From NCBI GenBank assembly GCA_038893495.1, contig JAWARJ010000001.1:1477824-1541823 (forward strand): a stretch of DNA of 64,000 nucleotides, in the 5' to 3' direction. A model generated the notes under the pieces. The model was not told the DNA's origin. It worked only from the letters and a program-made list of their open reading frames with translations, and ran no database searches. Of the stretch, positions 16,125 through 24,364 are shown one piece after another (position 1 is the stretch's first letter; the number at the start of each line of letters is the position of its first letter). Position numbers and translations under genes: made by a program. This DNA comes from Thermoproteus sp. GTDB taxonomy: Archaea > Thermoproteota > Thermoprotei > Thermoproteales > Thermoproteaceae.

Positions 16125-17158
16125 AGAGAGTGAAGGTTCAATTCGCCAGGCGGGAGGTCGAGTTCGTAGACCGCGAAGCGGCCATCAAGCAGTTCGAAAA
16201 ACTTGCCGAAGAGGGGACGTGGTGGCCCATCGTGGTCTATGGGCCTGAGGGATGCGGCAAGTCTGCTCTTTTGAGACAGGGAATGGAAGTATTGAAAGAG
16301 CATGGCTACTCCGTTACTTACGTCAGTCCTCTTGTGGATAAGGAGCGCGACCGCCTGCTGTACACAGAGGATTTGGTAGAGGCCGTCAAGGAGGTGTTGG
16401 GCGAGATCGTGAGCAGATTTCCGGATCCCTTCAACAACGCTCGCGTGTTGATAGACATAGCCGTGGAGACCCTCTATCGTATCGTCGAGAGGGGCAAGAA
16501 TAGAAAAATCGCAGTGCTGGCAGACGACGTATTTCAGGCAATCGGCCTCGACAAGGCAGAGCTCCTCGTAAAGCAGTTTTTGAATATGATAGAGTATCCC
16601 TCCGTGAGGTACGACAAGATTGTCATCGTGGTGGCGTCAAGCGAGGGGGTTACTTGGGAGAGAGTTGGTCGGCATAGGTGGGCCGACATTGTGAGCATGT
16701 GGAATATGTCGCGTGACGGCTTCCGCCAGCTCTACGACTTGTTGCCGGAGCCGAAGCCTCCCTTCGAGGAGGTTTGGAGGTGGACCGGCGGGAATCCGGA
16801 GGCTTTGGAGAGGCTGTACCTCGTCGATTGGAAGGTAGATGACGTGGTGAACGCGTTTATTAGATCCCGCGGCTTGGTGGATAAGGCGGCTGAGCTCAGC
16901 GATGTGGAGAGGGAGGTGTTGAGGGAGGCTCTTGACGACCCGGACGCCCTCTTCCACAACATTAGGAGGGCGCCGGACCTTAGGAAGAAGTTGATTGAGT
17001 GGAACCTCATCGCTTTTGTCTACGATAAGAGCTCGCGCTTCTGGGTCGATGCGCCTCCGCCGGAGAAAGATCCCGAGTTGGGGATTGGGAAGTACTACGC
17101 CTGGCAGACGCCACTCCATAGGGAGGCCGTCAGGAGGGCCTTGGAGACGTCTAGGTGA
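16121..17158 (+). CDS. archaeal STAND/AAA-type ATPase paired with PaREP1
   Basis: A 345-aa P-loop protein of the archaeal ATPase family. An N-terminal FVDREAAIKQFEKL box (about 14-27) precedes Walker A GPEGCGKS (about 43-50). Walker B is KIAVLADDV (about 133), a sensor-like IVIVVASSEG is near 175, and WRWTGGNPEALERLY (about 225) is a typical C-lid motif. The C-terminus has a winged-helix-like region. It starts inside the PaREP1 stop codon (ATGA). Role unknown; related ATPases are often linked to mobile or defence modules. Confidence 0.85.
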   Translation: MKRVKVQFARREVEFVDREAAIKQFEKLAEEGTWWPIVVYGPEGCGKSALLRQGMEVLKEHGYSVTYVSPLVDKERDRLLYTEDLVEAVKEVLGEIVSRFPDPFNNARVLIDIAVETLYRIVERGKNRKIAVLADDVFQAIGLDKAELLVKQFLNMIEYPSVRYDKIVIVVASSEGVTWERVGRHRWADIVSMWNMSRDGFRQLYDLLPEPKPPFEEVWRWTGGNPEALERLYLVDWKVDDVVNAFIRSRGLVDKAAELSDVEREVLREALDDPDALFHNIRRAPDLRKKLIEWNLIAFVYDKSSRFWVDAPPPEKDPELGIGKYYAWQTPLHREAVRRALETSR

Positions 17159-17199
17159 GGCCGTGGGCGTAACAAATTAGTGAGGATTTCGGCCTTTTC

Positions 17200-17631
17200 G
17201 TGGTCCCGCTCGGCGTGGATTCCTTTAGGCCTTTTGCGGCGAGGGCCAGGCGGGGGAGGTTTAGGGAGGAGACTAACTTCGAGCTTTACCTCGGCGGCAG
17301 GCTTGTGGGCGTGGTCAAGGCCTTCGCCGGGCGTCCGCCGTACTACGGGCCTTGGGTCGAGGTGTTTAACTTGGACCCGAGGCTTGTGGGGACCGACTTG
17401 GAGAGGCACCTCTTCTGCGTCCTCTATAGGCATATGGAGTCGGGTGAGGTCCTCTATGTGGAGTACATACACGATGGGGAGACCTACTTCCAGCTCCAGA
17501 GGGGCGTCCTGCCGGGCAGGACGAGGCTGGGCGCGGTCCTTGAGGCTTGCGGCTTCGAGGTGGTCAAGGACTGGTACTTCCCCGAGGGGTGGCTGGAGGG
17601 AGGGCCGAAGCTACAGGCGGTTAGGCGTTAG
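17200..17631 (+). CDS. DUF1122-like protein
   Basis: A 143-aa protein starting at GTG 17200. It reads FELYLGGRLVGVVKAFAGRP, PWVEVFNLDPRLVGTDLE, VLYVEYIHDGETYFQL, and ends RLGAVLEACGFEVVKDWYFPEGW. This pattern matches the archaeal DUF1122 family, which has an acetyltransferase-like fold by structure of relatives; no acetyl-CoA site is proven here. It follows the ATPase gene by 41 bases and may share its transcript. Assignment is from memory of the family. Confidence 0.6.
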   Translation: MVPLGVDSFRPFAARARRGRFREETNFELYLGGRLVGVVKAFAGRPPYYGPWVEVFNLDPRLVGTDLERHLFCVLYRHMESGEVLYVEYIHDGETYFQLQRGVLPGRTRLGAVLEACGFEVVKDWYFPEGWLEGGPKLQAVRR

Positions 17632-17642
17632 GAGGGCCCTCG

Positions 17643-18008
17643 CTACTTTAAGTTCCTCATTAGCTTTTGCCTCGTCGCGTCGTCGAGGAGGCCCATGACC
17701 CTATTGACTATCTTGGCGTCGCGGTCTGCAAGCCTCTTGTCGAGACTGGCTACAGCCCTCGCCCTGAGGGCCAGGCCCGCCTTTACGACTTCGTCGGGGT
17801 AGGAGGCCAAGATCTTCATGGTTGTCTTGCACCAGTTGGTGTACTCCTCGTCGGATGCCCTCTCGGCCAGCGCGGATATGACGGACCTGAGGGCTTGGAG
17901 GGCTTGGTCTTCCCTCATGGAGAAGAGGCCCTGCAGTATTCCCCTTATCGCCTCCTCCCTCTGTCTTTCGGGCAGTCTCGCTATTGAGATCGGATCTATT
18001 TGGCTCAT
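17643..18008 (-). CDS. hypothetical helical protein
   Basis: A 121-aa, all-helical soluble protein with no recognised family. It starts MSQIDPISIARLPERQREEA and has one cysteine (NWCKTTMKILASY). A TATA-like ATATTTAAATA at about 18030-18039 sits 25 nt before the ATG. It converges on the DUF1122 gene with 11 bases between the stops. Confidence 0.6.
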   Translation of the reverse strand: MSQIDPISIARLPERQREEAIRGILQGLFSMREDQALQALRSVISALAERASDEEYTNWCKTTMKILASYPDEVVKAGLALRARAVASLDKRLADRDAKIVNRVMGLLDDATRQKLMRNLK

Positions 18009-18030
18009 ATGTCTTCCCCGTTCGGCGTAT

Positions 18031-18567
18031 TTAAATATTGGGGTAGAGCCGGGAGTTGTAGGGCAACCTGGGCAGTAGGGCCATGGCCACGGCGTAGAGG
18101 TTCAAGTCGAGCCTCGTTATCCTCCCCCTGGAGAGCTGGCCCACCAGCCCCTCCCTGTAGCCCACAGCCGGCCGCCCGAAATGGCGCTCGGCCAGCGCCC
18201 CCAGCTCGGCGCCCCTCAACACGTCCTCCAGGAACAGATGGGGCACCTCGAAGCCTGGCCCCGCTCCGAGGGTCACGCGGCCCCTCCTATCGGCAATTGC
18301 GGCCACTGTGAGGTCCAACTTGAAGCCTCCGGCGTCCACTACGCCCGCCTCTATGCCGACGCCGTGCTCCGCGCCGGCCACAATAGAGACGGCGTGTCTC
18401 GCCCTCTCCACGGCTCCCCCCACCACCTCGGCAATGCCGACCGGCTGGGGCCTCAAGGCGGGGGGCTTCTCGGCGGGCACCACGAGGGCCTTGAGGCCAA
18501 AGGCCCTATATGCCTCCTCCACGGCTCTGAGCTTATTGGGGTTCCTAGAGGCCACCGCCACGATCAC
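18031..18567 (-). CDS. inosine/xanthosine triphosphatase (DUF84/YjjX family)
   Basis: A 178-aa house-cleaning nucleotidase that removes non-canonical purine nucleotides such as ITP or XTP. The N-terminal ASRNPNKLRAVEEAYR loop binds the triphosphate; further motifs are PQPVGIAEVVGGAVERA, EHGVGIEAGV and VGYREGLVGQLSRGRITR. Length is normal. It is divergent from the macro-domain gene, and the two share a 75-base promoter region with a TATA-like CTTTAAAGG near 18588. Confidence 0.88.
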   Translation of the reverse strand: MIVAVASRNPNKLRAVEEAYRAFGLKALVVPAEKPPALRPQPVGIAEVVGGAVERARHAVSIVAGAEHGVGIEAGVVDAGGFKLDLTVAAIADRRGRVTLGAGPGFEVPHLFLEDVLRGAELGALAERHFGRPAVGYREGLVGQLSRGRITRLDLNLYAVAMALLPRLPYNSRLYPNI

Positions 18568-18642
18568 AAAGCCCCGGAGGCCGCCCCTTTAAAGGTTATT
18601 CGCCGTCGGCGCAAGCTTAAAGTACCGGGCATACGTCTGGAC

Positions 18643-19188
18643 ATGGAGAGGTTTGTAGTGGGCCCCGTCTCGGTGGAGCTGACGATGGGCGATATAACCG
18701 AGCTGGAGGCCGACGCCATAGTCAACGCGGCGAATTCCTATTTGGAGCACGGCGGGGGCGTAGCCGGGGCCATTGTGAGGAAGGGGGGCTACATAATACA
18801 GGAGGAGAGTAGGGAGTGGGTCCGCCGCCACGGGCCGGTGCCGGTGGGCGGCGTCGCGGTGACCACCGCCGGGAGGCTCAAGGCCAAGTACGTGATACAC
18901 GCGGTGGGCCCTAGGTGCGGCTCGGAGCCCATAGAGAAGATAGGGGAGGCCGTTAGGAACGCGGTCCTCAAGGCCGACGAGCTTGGCCTCAAGAGCGTGG
19001 CCCTGCCGGCCATAAGCACCGGCATCTTCGGCTGTCCCTACTCCGAGGCGGCCAGACTGACGGCGTCGGCCATAAAGGAGGTCGCGCCCGCCCTCAAGAA
19101 CGTGAGGAGGGTCGTGGTGTGTCTCTACGGGGAGGAGGCCTATAGGGCCTTCGTCCAGGCCTTTAGGGAGGTGTTGGGAGGCCGATAG
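18643..19188 (+). CDS. macro domain (ADP-ribose-binding) protein
   Basis: A 181-aa stand-alone macro domain. Key motifs are GDITELEADAIVNAANSYLE (about 15-34), HGGGVAGAIVRKGG and LPAISTGIFGCPYSEAA (about 121-137), which form the ADP-ribose pocket. The relatives of this type act on ADP-ribose-1-phosphate or O-acetyl-ADP-ribose, or bind ADP-ribosylated proteins. The start is ATG 18643, 25 nt after the TATA-like GCTTAAAGTA at 18615; upstream in-frame codons are shadow of the divergent gene. Confidence 0.92.
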   Translation: MERFVVGPVSVELTMGDITELEADAIVNAANSYLEHGGGVAGAIVRKGGYIIQEESREWVRRHGPVPVGGVAVTTAGRLKAKYVIHAVGPRCGSEPIEKIGEAVRNAVLKADELGLKSVALPAISTGIFGCPYSEAARLTASAIKEVAPALKNVRRVVVCLYGEEAYRAFVQAFREVLGGR

Positions 19189-19216
19189 GCTTTTTAAGCC
19201 CCGTCGAGGCCCCTAC

Positions 19217-19462
19217 GTGAATCCCATCAGGAGCCTTCTGAACAAGCTCAAGTGGACCGGCGCGAGGGGCTATATCGTCTACGTCAATAGGGGCTCTCCC
19301 GGCGACCTCGCCGAGATATCTACCGACGAGCTGGAGGAAGTTGGGCACGACGGCTTTACGACCAAATCGGGGGCCTACATACCCTACCATAGAGTCGTCG
19401 AGGTGAGGGACGAGGCTGGCGCCGTCCTCTTGAGGCGGAGGGGCCCCCGGCCGCGGGGCTAG
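19217..19462 (+). CDS. UPF0248 (DUF504) protein
   Basis: An 81-aa basic protein of the archaeal UPF0248 family. It shows the typical order: helix with RSLLNKLKWTG, strand YIVYVNRGSPGDLAEIS, then IPYHRVVEVRDEAGAVLLRR. The family is often near RNA-related genes and its role is unknown. The start is GTG 19217, 20 nt after a TTTTTAAG box at 19191. The end overlaps the convergent methyltransferase gene by 4 bases. Confidence 0.85.
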   Translation: MNPIRSLLNKLKWTGARGYIVYVNRGSPGDLAEISTDELEEVGHDGFTTKSGAYIPYHRVVEVRDEAGAVLLRRRGPRPRG

Positions 19463-20457
19463 CCCCTACAGACCTCCCCCACAATTATGTGGCTGTAGAG
19501 GCCCCCCTGGTAGATAGTCCTCTCGAGCAATACCTCTCCCCCCACTTGGCTCTTGAAGGTCTTGTGGCGCGGCGTGATGGCGACATATTTGGCGCAGCTA
19601 CCTCTGGCGAGCCTCCTCATGGCGGCGCCCAACAGGCCGTAGAGCCTCCCTATACGGCCCGGCATCCTGAAGCCGTATGGGGGGTTGAAGACGTATTTGT
19701 CGCATATAGGCCTCAAGAGGCGGTGCAACTTCGTGGAGTCGAACCAGAGAACGTCGACTTGGGGAAACCGCCTCGTGTTGGCCAGGGCGCCCCTCACGTG
19801 CCTCAGCTCTATGTCGACACATATGTAGCGGGCCTGGGGCGCGGCCTCGGCGGCCTCGGCAACTATGGTGCCTCCCCCGCAGGTCAAGTCGCAGAGGACC
19901 TCGCCGGGCCTGGGCCCCGCCAGTCTGACCATCGCCTGGGCTATTATGGGGTTGAGGCCGGCGTAGTGCTCGTAGGCCCTCCAGGGCCTGTCCTTAAGGC
20001 TCCTCCTGGCCACCGTTACCCAGACCGCCACGTAGCTTCCCACCACGTCCACGTTGACCTCCACGTCGGGCTCCACGAGGCTTATGACGTAGCCCCTCTC
20101 CTTGAAGAGTCTCCCCGCCTCCCGCTCCACGTCTTGCGAAGTGAAGGCGTGCTCGCCGACCCTCTCGCACCTCACGCCGACGGTCGTGCTGGGCGATAGG
20201 TACCTCTCGGCCGCAGGCAACGCCGCCCGGACCACCTCCACCACCTCCCTTAAGGCCCCCGCCGAACCGTCGCCGAGGAAGATCCCGAACCTCTCGGCGG
20301 TCTTCAGCCCGAAGAGTGCTGGGGGCTCTGCGTCCACCTCGGCCACGACCCGCCCCGTCAGGTACTGCGCACGGGCCTTCGCGACTGGCAGACGCTCGGC
20401 CAGCTCCTCTACGACGAAGTCCTCAAGTCCCGGCACTGTGGTGATTAAATACTGCAC
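19459..20457 (-). CDS. THUMP-domain tRNA guanine-N2 methyltransferase (Trm14/TrmG10-like)
   Basis: About 332 aa. Residues 1-155 contain the ferredoxin-like and THUMP RNA-binding domains. Residues 165-332 are a Rossmann SAM methyltransferase: CDLTCGGGTIVAEAA binds SAM (about 195), and the catalytic NPPYGFRM motif (about 265) is typical of N2-methylguanosine enzymes. It probably modifies tRNA G6 or G10. GTG 20457 lies 27 nt from a TATA-like AAAGATAAAATT (20479-20490), so it is preferred to the longer frame from 20478. Confidence 0.9.
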   Translation of the reverse strand: MQYLITTVPGLEDFVVEELAERLPVAKARAQYLTGRVVAEVDAEPPALFGLKTAERFGIFLGDGSAGALREVVEVVRAALPAAERYLSPSTTVGVRCERVGEHAFTSQDVEREAGRLFKERGYVISLVEPDVEVNVDVVGSYVAVWVTVARRSLKDRPWRAYEHYAGLNPIIAQAMVRLAGPRPGEVLCDLTCGGGTIVAEAAEAAPQARYICVDIELRHVRGALANTRRFPQVDVLWFDSTKLHRLLRPICDKYVFNPPYGFRMPGRIGRLYGLLGAAMRRLARGSCAKYVAITPRHKTFKSQVGGEVLLERTIYQGGLYSHIIVGEVCRG

Positions 20458-20520
20458 GTTCGGAGCCGGCGCGCCCAATTTTATCTTTTGGGCTGGTGCC
20501 GATAGTAAATAGGGCCAAAA

Positions 20521-20530
20521 CTTATAAATG
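20521..20530 (+). promoter_or_regulatory. TATA box of the broken MFS gene
   Basis: CTTATAAATG about 23 nt before ATG 20548. Confidence 0.55.
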
Positions 20531-20547
20531 AAATGTTTCCAGAATAC

Positions 20548-21817
20548 ATGATCGATAAAGAGTCGATATTAAGTAAAAAGTGGAGATATATAATGCCGGT
20601 TATATGGATTGCATATCTATTGGCCTTCATAGACAGAGTTAATATAGGCGTGGCGTCCCTCACGATGCAGAAGGACTTAGGCCTCACTCAAGCGGAGCTG
20701 GGCTTTGCCGCTGGCATCTTCTTCATTGGCTACTTCATATTGGAGATACCGGGGACCTACATAGTCGAGAGGTGGAGCGCGAGGAAGTGGACGGCGCGTA
20801 TATTGATAACTTGGGGCGTCGTGGCGGCCCTTACGGGGCTCTACAGGACAAAGTCCAGCTCTATATAGCCAGATTCGTACTGGGCCTCGCTGAGGCCTCC
20901 TTCTTCCCCGGCATAATTGTGTATCTAACCCACTGGTTCCTCCAAGAAGAGAGGGCCAGGGCCGTGGGCCTCTTCATGAGCGCTCTGGCCGTCGCGAATG
21001 TGGTCCAGTCGCCGCTGTCGGGCTGGCTGTTGACGCAGAACTGGCTGGGCCTGGCCGGATGGCGTTGGGTCTTCATCATCGAGGGAATTCCGGCGGTCCT
21101 CTGGGGCCTCGTGGTCCTCTTCGCCATGCCCGACCGGCCGAGGGAGGCCGGATGGCTCACCCAAGAGGAGAAGGCCTGGCTGGAGGCCGAGCTGACCAAG
21201 GAGAGGGAGGCCCATCCACCAGAGCGGATAAACTGGAGGGCCGGCCTCAAGCACCCCGGCCCGTGGCTTCTGGCCGCCATATACTTCACAGCCACCACGG
21301 CCTCTACGGCATTACGGTCTGGTCCCCCACTGTGGTCAAGGCGCTTACCGGCGGGAATCCCGTCCTTGTGGGTGTCCTCAACGCGGTCCTCTACGCCTTC
21401 GCGCTGGCCGCCATGCTTATAGTGGGCCGCTCCTCTGACAGGAGGAACGAACGCTTCCTCCACACGGCCCTGCCTCTGCTCTTCGCGGCTGTCGGCTACA
21501 TCGCAGTGGGCTACTCGGCCCCCATCGCGCCGCTTCTGGCCTTCCTCGCGCTGGTTCTAGCCGCCATGGGGCAGTACGGCTTCTATCCGCCCTTCTGGCC
21601 CATCCAACAGGGCATGTTAGCCGGAGAGGCCAGGGCCGTCGCGGTGGGGCTTGTGAACTCCGTGGGCAATCTCGGCGGCTACCTGGGGCCGTATATGGTG
21701 GGCTGGATAAACCAGACCACCGGCTCCAGCTACGCTGGGCTGTTGTTCCTAGCGGGCTCGGTGGTGCTCTCGTCCATATTGATATTTATAGCCAGGAGGC
21801 TGTACGGCAGGGCCTAA
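20548..21817 (+). pseudogene. MFS transporter (anion:cation symporter type), two frameshifts
   Basis: Three frames give one continuous 12-helix transporter. Piece 1 (20548 to about 20845) has WIAYLLAFIDRVNIGVASL and GYFILEIPGTYIVERW; piece 2 (about 20845-21290) has ARFVLGLAEASFFPGIIVYL and WRWVFIIEGIPAVLWG; piece 3 (about 21290-21817) has YGITVWSPTVVKAL and the last six helices. Both junctions fit single missing bases. The motifs match the organic-anion symporters (phthalate/hydroxyphenylacetate permease type). Sequence between the breaks is well preserved, so decay is recent or the breaks are sequencing errors. An FAD oxidoreductase follows with its own promoter. Confidence 0.85.
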
Positions 21818-21855
21818 CCGCAGATAATTAATACCCCCATCCCTCTCTCCTTTAT

Positions 21856-22818
21856 GTGAGAATTGTCGTTGTGGGGGGAGGCGTGGCGGGGCTTTATTTC
21901 ACCTACAGGTTGCTCCAACGGGCCAGCGCCGAGGTCGTCGTTATAGACGACAAGGACTTCCACGAATTTACTATAGGCATCCCCATGGCCTTCGCCGGCC
22001 TCGTGGAGTTTCGAGATCTCGCATTTCCCCTAAAAGAGCTCAGAAGGGCGCAGTTCATCAGGGGGAGGGCCGTGGCGGTCGAGGGCAGATGCGTCAGGAT
22101 CTCCACAGGGGCCGCCTCCTCCATATGTGGCGACTATGTGGTGCTCGCGCCGGGCGGCTATAAGGTCGGGAGCGCCGAGTATTGGAGCGTAGGCGGCGCG
22201 CAGGAGCTCTACAGGAGGGTCTCGGAGGCCCGCGGAGTCAGGTTCATAGTAAACGACTTCAACCCAGTGATAGGGTTCCAGGAGATAGCCTACTCCATAA
22301 AGACTAGGTTTCCCGATAAGGAGGTGTCGGTCCACCTGGTCTATATAGGCGACTACTACGCGCCTCTGCTAGCGGCGTGGCGCAAATGGGCAGAACAGAT
22401 AGGAATCGAGGTGTCCGAGGAGCTCCCCCGCACGGGCGAAGACATCCTTGTCATCTCTGTGCCTGTTTTGCGTCCTCATCCTCTTGCGGTTGGCCTTGAG
22501 GTTGATCCGGCTACCTTCGAGACTCAATATAGGGGTGTCTACCTCATTGGCGACTCTTCGCTGGTCAAGTTGGGCCTTCCGCCCATCGGGTGGGGCGCTC
22601 TATGGCAAGCCTCTATTCTAGCCAAGGCGCTGGCGCGAGAAATAGAAACCGGCGTGTTCGAAATCGAAATGGACGAATGGACAGCGCTAGGCGACAAGGA
22701 CCGCTTCTACAAGTGGCTGACATACAGGATGACCACCGGCACCCCACTGGCCCACCTCAAAGGCCTATACGACTTGTGGAGAGAATCTGTCTGGAAGTTC
22801 CTGACGAGAAGCGGCTAA
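21856..22818 (+). CDS. FAD-dependent pyridine nucleotide-disulfide oxidoreductase (NDH-2/SQR-like)
   Basis: A 320-aa flavoprotein. The FAD-binding motif GGGVAGLY is at residues 7-14, CGDYVVLAPGGYK at about 93-105, and the second FAD motif GVYLIGDSS at about 240. No redox-active cysteine pair is visible, so it resembles type II NADH dehydrogenase-like or sulfide:quinone oxidoreductase-like proteins in outline only. The C-terminus (KFYKWLTYR-like region to WRESVWKFL) is amphipathic and might touch the membrane. A decayed paralogue lies at 36721. Start is GTG 21856, after an ATAATTAATA box at about 21824. Confidence 0.8.
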   Translation: MRIVVVGGGVAGLYFTYRLLQRASAEVVVIDDKDFHEFTIGIPMAFAGLVEFRDLAFPLKELRRAQFIRGRAVAVEGRCVRISTGAASSICGDYVVLAPGGYKVGSAEYWSVGGAQELYRRVSEARGVRFIVNDFNPVIGFQEIAYSIKTRFPDKEVSVHLVYIGDYYAPLLAAWRKWAEQIGIEVSEELPRTGEDILVISVPVLRPHPLAVGLEVDPATFETQYRGVYLIGDSSLVKLGLPPIGWGALWQASILAKALAREIETGVFEIEMDEWTALGDKDRFYKWLTYRMTTGTPLAHLKGLYDLWRESVWKFLTRSG

Positions 22819-23343
22819 CGGGCGCGATCCTCCTCCGCGCCTCTAACTACATGAAGACGACCCTAGGCGCCGCGCTCAACCTGCTTTCGGCCGCCACGAA
22901 ACCGCTTTCCGCTCTCGACGTCAAGTCTCGTAGATATGGGGCGTCTGGACTTCCGGCCGACGAGGCCGCGGCGCTTACGCTGGGTGTTCGCTGTAGGTCC
23001 GCCTTAAATGGCGCAGAACTTTGAAGTTTCGCTGGGGAAAGTCCGGCGCGGCTCTCTCTGTTGGAACTCGGCCCAACTCTTAACTGCAACTAGGGCTTTT
23101 GTGCGCATTTTGGGCGGCGTAAATTTTTATTTTTCCGCCGGGAACTACGGCGGATTTTTCTAAGTTTCGGAGTTCTATTCCGGCCGGTCCTCCCCGTCGT
23201 GTTAGCTGGCACGGACTAACACGACGTATGTCATTCCATATTTGTAAAGAGAGTGTCAGACGCCGTTAACCTGTATTATTTCAACTGTCTTCGCGCCGGT
23301 AAATACGCAGATAGTTGAAATATCGGCGTTAACTCGGCGTGTG
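22819..23343. other. 525-base intergenic region with palindromes
   Basis: No gene is supported. The left part (22850-23100) has open frames on both strands without motifs. The right part (23100-23352) is AT-richer and holds three inverted repeats, listed separately. Confidence 0.5.
23196..23225. repeat. perfect 10-bp inverted repeat
   Basis: GTCGTGTTAG (23196-23205) and CTAACACGAC (23216-23225) are exact reverse complements around a 10-nt loop. It could be a hairpin or an operator for a dimeric regulator. Confidence 0.6.
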
Positions 23344-23352
23344 TTAACGGCG
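23261..23352. repeat. nested inverted repeat ending at a gene stop
   Basis: CGCCGTTAAC (23261-23270) pairs with GTTAACGGCG (23343-23352). Inside, ATTTCAACT (23278-23286) pairs with AGTTGAAAT (23313-23321), and a third related copy CGGCGTTAAC is at 23324-23333. The TAA stop of the minus-strand gene lies in the right arm. It may be a small palindromic element or a transcription-end structure. Confidence 0.5.
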
Positions 23353-23760
23353 GCCTAGAAGGTCCGCTAGGGATATAGACGGCGGGGCGCATATGAGCCA
23401 CTTCTTGAGGAGCCTCTCGGCCGCCAGCCTGAAGAGGTCCGGATAGCACGCCTTGGCCCAGACCCTGACCCTACTGCCGTCTAGTACCAGCGCCGCCGCG
23501 CCCAACGCGTAGAAGTCCCGCTCCTCTGGGAACATCCGCATGATCTCGACGCACCTCTTCAGCCACTTCTTCTCGCCGTCCAGAAGGGCCTTTAGGTCCT
23601 CCGCGAAGGCCTCGGGGTCTAGGCCGTTGGCTCTAGCCACTTGATATGCTATGAGGGGCGCCTCCGCCTCGTCGCTGGTATAAATGCGATATATGGCTCT
23701 CCCCAAGGCGTAGAGCCACGCCTCGCCGATAGGCGCCGAGTTCAACTTCGGACAGCTCAC
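23344..23760 (-). CDS. hypothetical protein
   Basis: A 138-aa helical protein with four cysteines (residue 3, the one in LKRCVEIM, AKACYPDLF and LICAPP). No family is recognised. The GTG at 23760 is preceded by a TATA-like GGTTTTATAG at about 23775-23784. It lies between the palindromic region and the tRNA gene. Codon use is like its neighbours. Confidence 0.6.
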   Translation of the reverse strand: MSCPKLNSAPIGEAWLYALGRAIYRIYTSDEAEAPLIAYQVARANGLDPEAFAEDLKALLDGEKKWLKRCVEIMRMFPEERDFYALGAAALVLDGSRVRVWAKACYPDLFRLAAERLLKKWLICAPPSISLADLLGRR

Positions 23761-23820
23761 ATTCCGTATGGCGCTATAAAACCAACTTCTCCAGGTAGAA
23801 AAGACGGCGGGGCCGGATAG

Positions 23821-23918
23821 TAGCGGGGCCGGGATTTGAACCCGGGACCTCGGGGTCCCACAGGGGGAGGCAATCCCCCCTATGAGCCCCGCGGCCTACC
23901 TGGCTGGCCTACCCCGCT
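23821..23918 (-). tRNA. initiator tRNA-Met (CAU) with a 24-nt intron
   Basis: The minus strand folds into a full cloverleaf: acceptor AGCGGGG/CCCCGCT, D-stem GGCC/GGCC, anticodon stem CGGGG/CCCCG, variable loop AGGTC and T-arm CCGGG-TTCAAAT-CCCGG, discriminator A, no encoded CCA. The anticodon is CAT (23884-23882). A1-U72 and the G-C pairs in the anticodon stem are marks of archaeal initiator tRNA. The 24-nt intron (23880-23857) lies at the usual place 37/38 and can form the GC-rich bulge-helix-bulge needed by the splicing endonuclease. Mature length is 74 nt. Confidence 0.9.
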
Positions 23919-23938
23919 CCGTCTCCTACGAGGACCCG

Positions 23939-23950
23939 GCCTTATAAATC
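23939..23950 (-). promoter_or_regulatory. promoter of the initiator tRNA gene
   Basis: On the minus strand GATTTATAAGGC lies about 25 nt before the tRNA 5' end, a good BRE/TATA match. Confidence 0.6.
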
Positions 23951-24338
23951 TTTCTCCGACGTGTCCAGCCGCACGCGGAGGCCTGCCGAACGCTCCAGCC
24001 TCGAGGCGCCTCGGAGGATGTGGTCATAGCCGGAGGCGGTCTGCGCCTGCCGATGAACAGTTTTGCGCTGGAGGTCCGAGATGGCATCGCCAACCGCACC
24101 CTTGGGGCCAGCTCCCCTACATAGAGCCGGTTGGGGAGCGATATGGAATCTCGCCGGCGGTCTTCTCCCATCTATGTAGCTGTGTATGTGGAAGTCCTGT
24201 CTTTTCAACGATGGGGCTTCCTCCTCGTCGATACTTCTTGTGGAGGTTCTATAGGGCTCGACAACGTCTCGGTATAGAGATACGGCGATGGGGGCGGCTA
24301 TTTGGATTCTGATATCTCGCTTTCGGCTTTAGCTAATC
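23951..24338. other. gap with a possible degenerate PHP-domain fragment
   Basis: A 390-base stretch upstream of the tRNA. On the minus strand from ATG 24208 the frame begins MKRQDFHIHSYIDGRR, which resembles the N-terminal metal motif of PHP phosphoesterases (DxHxHxxxSDG). The following residues do not continue convincingly and frames change. If real it is a remnant. Nothing else is seen here. Confidence 0.25.
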
Positions 24339-24364
24339 TATTTAAAGGGTGATCGAAAAGGGGC

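Noticed and set aside
22847-23089. 80-codon minus-strand frame
   Set aside because: Ser/Ala/Arg-rich random-looking text without promoter or motif.
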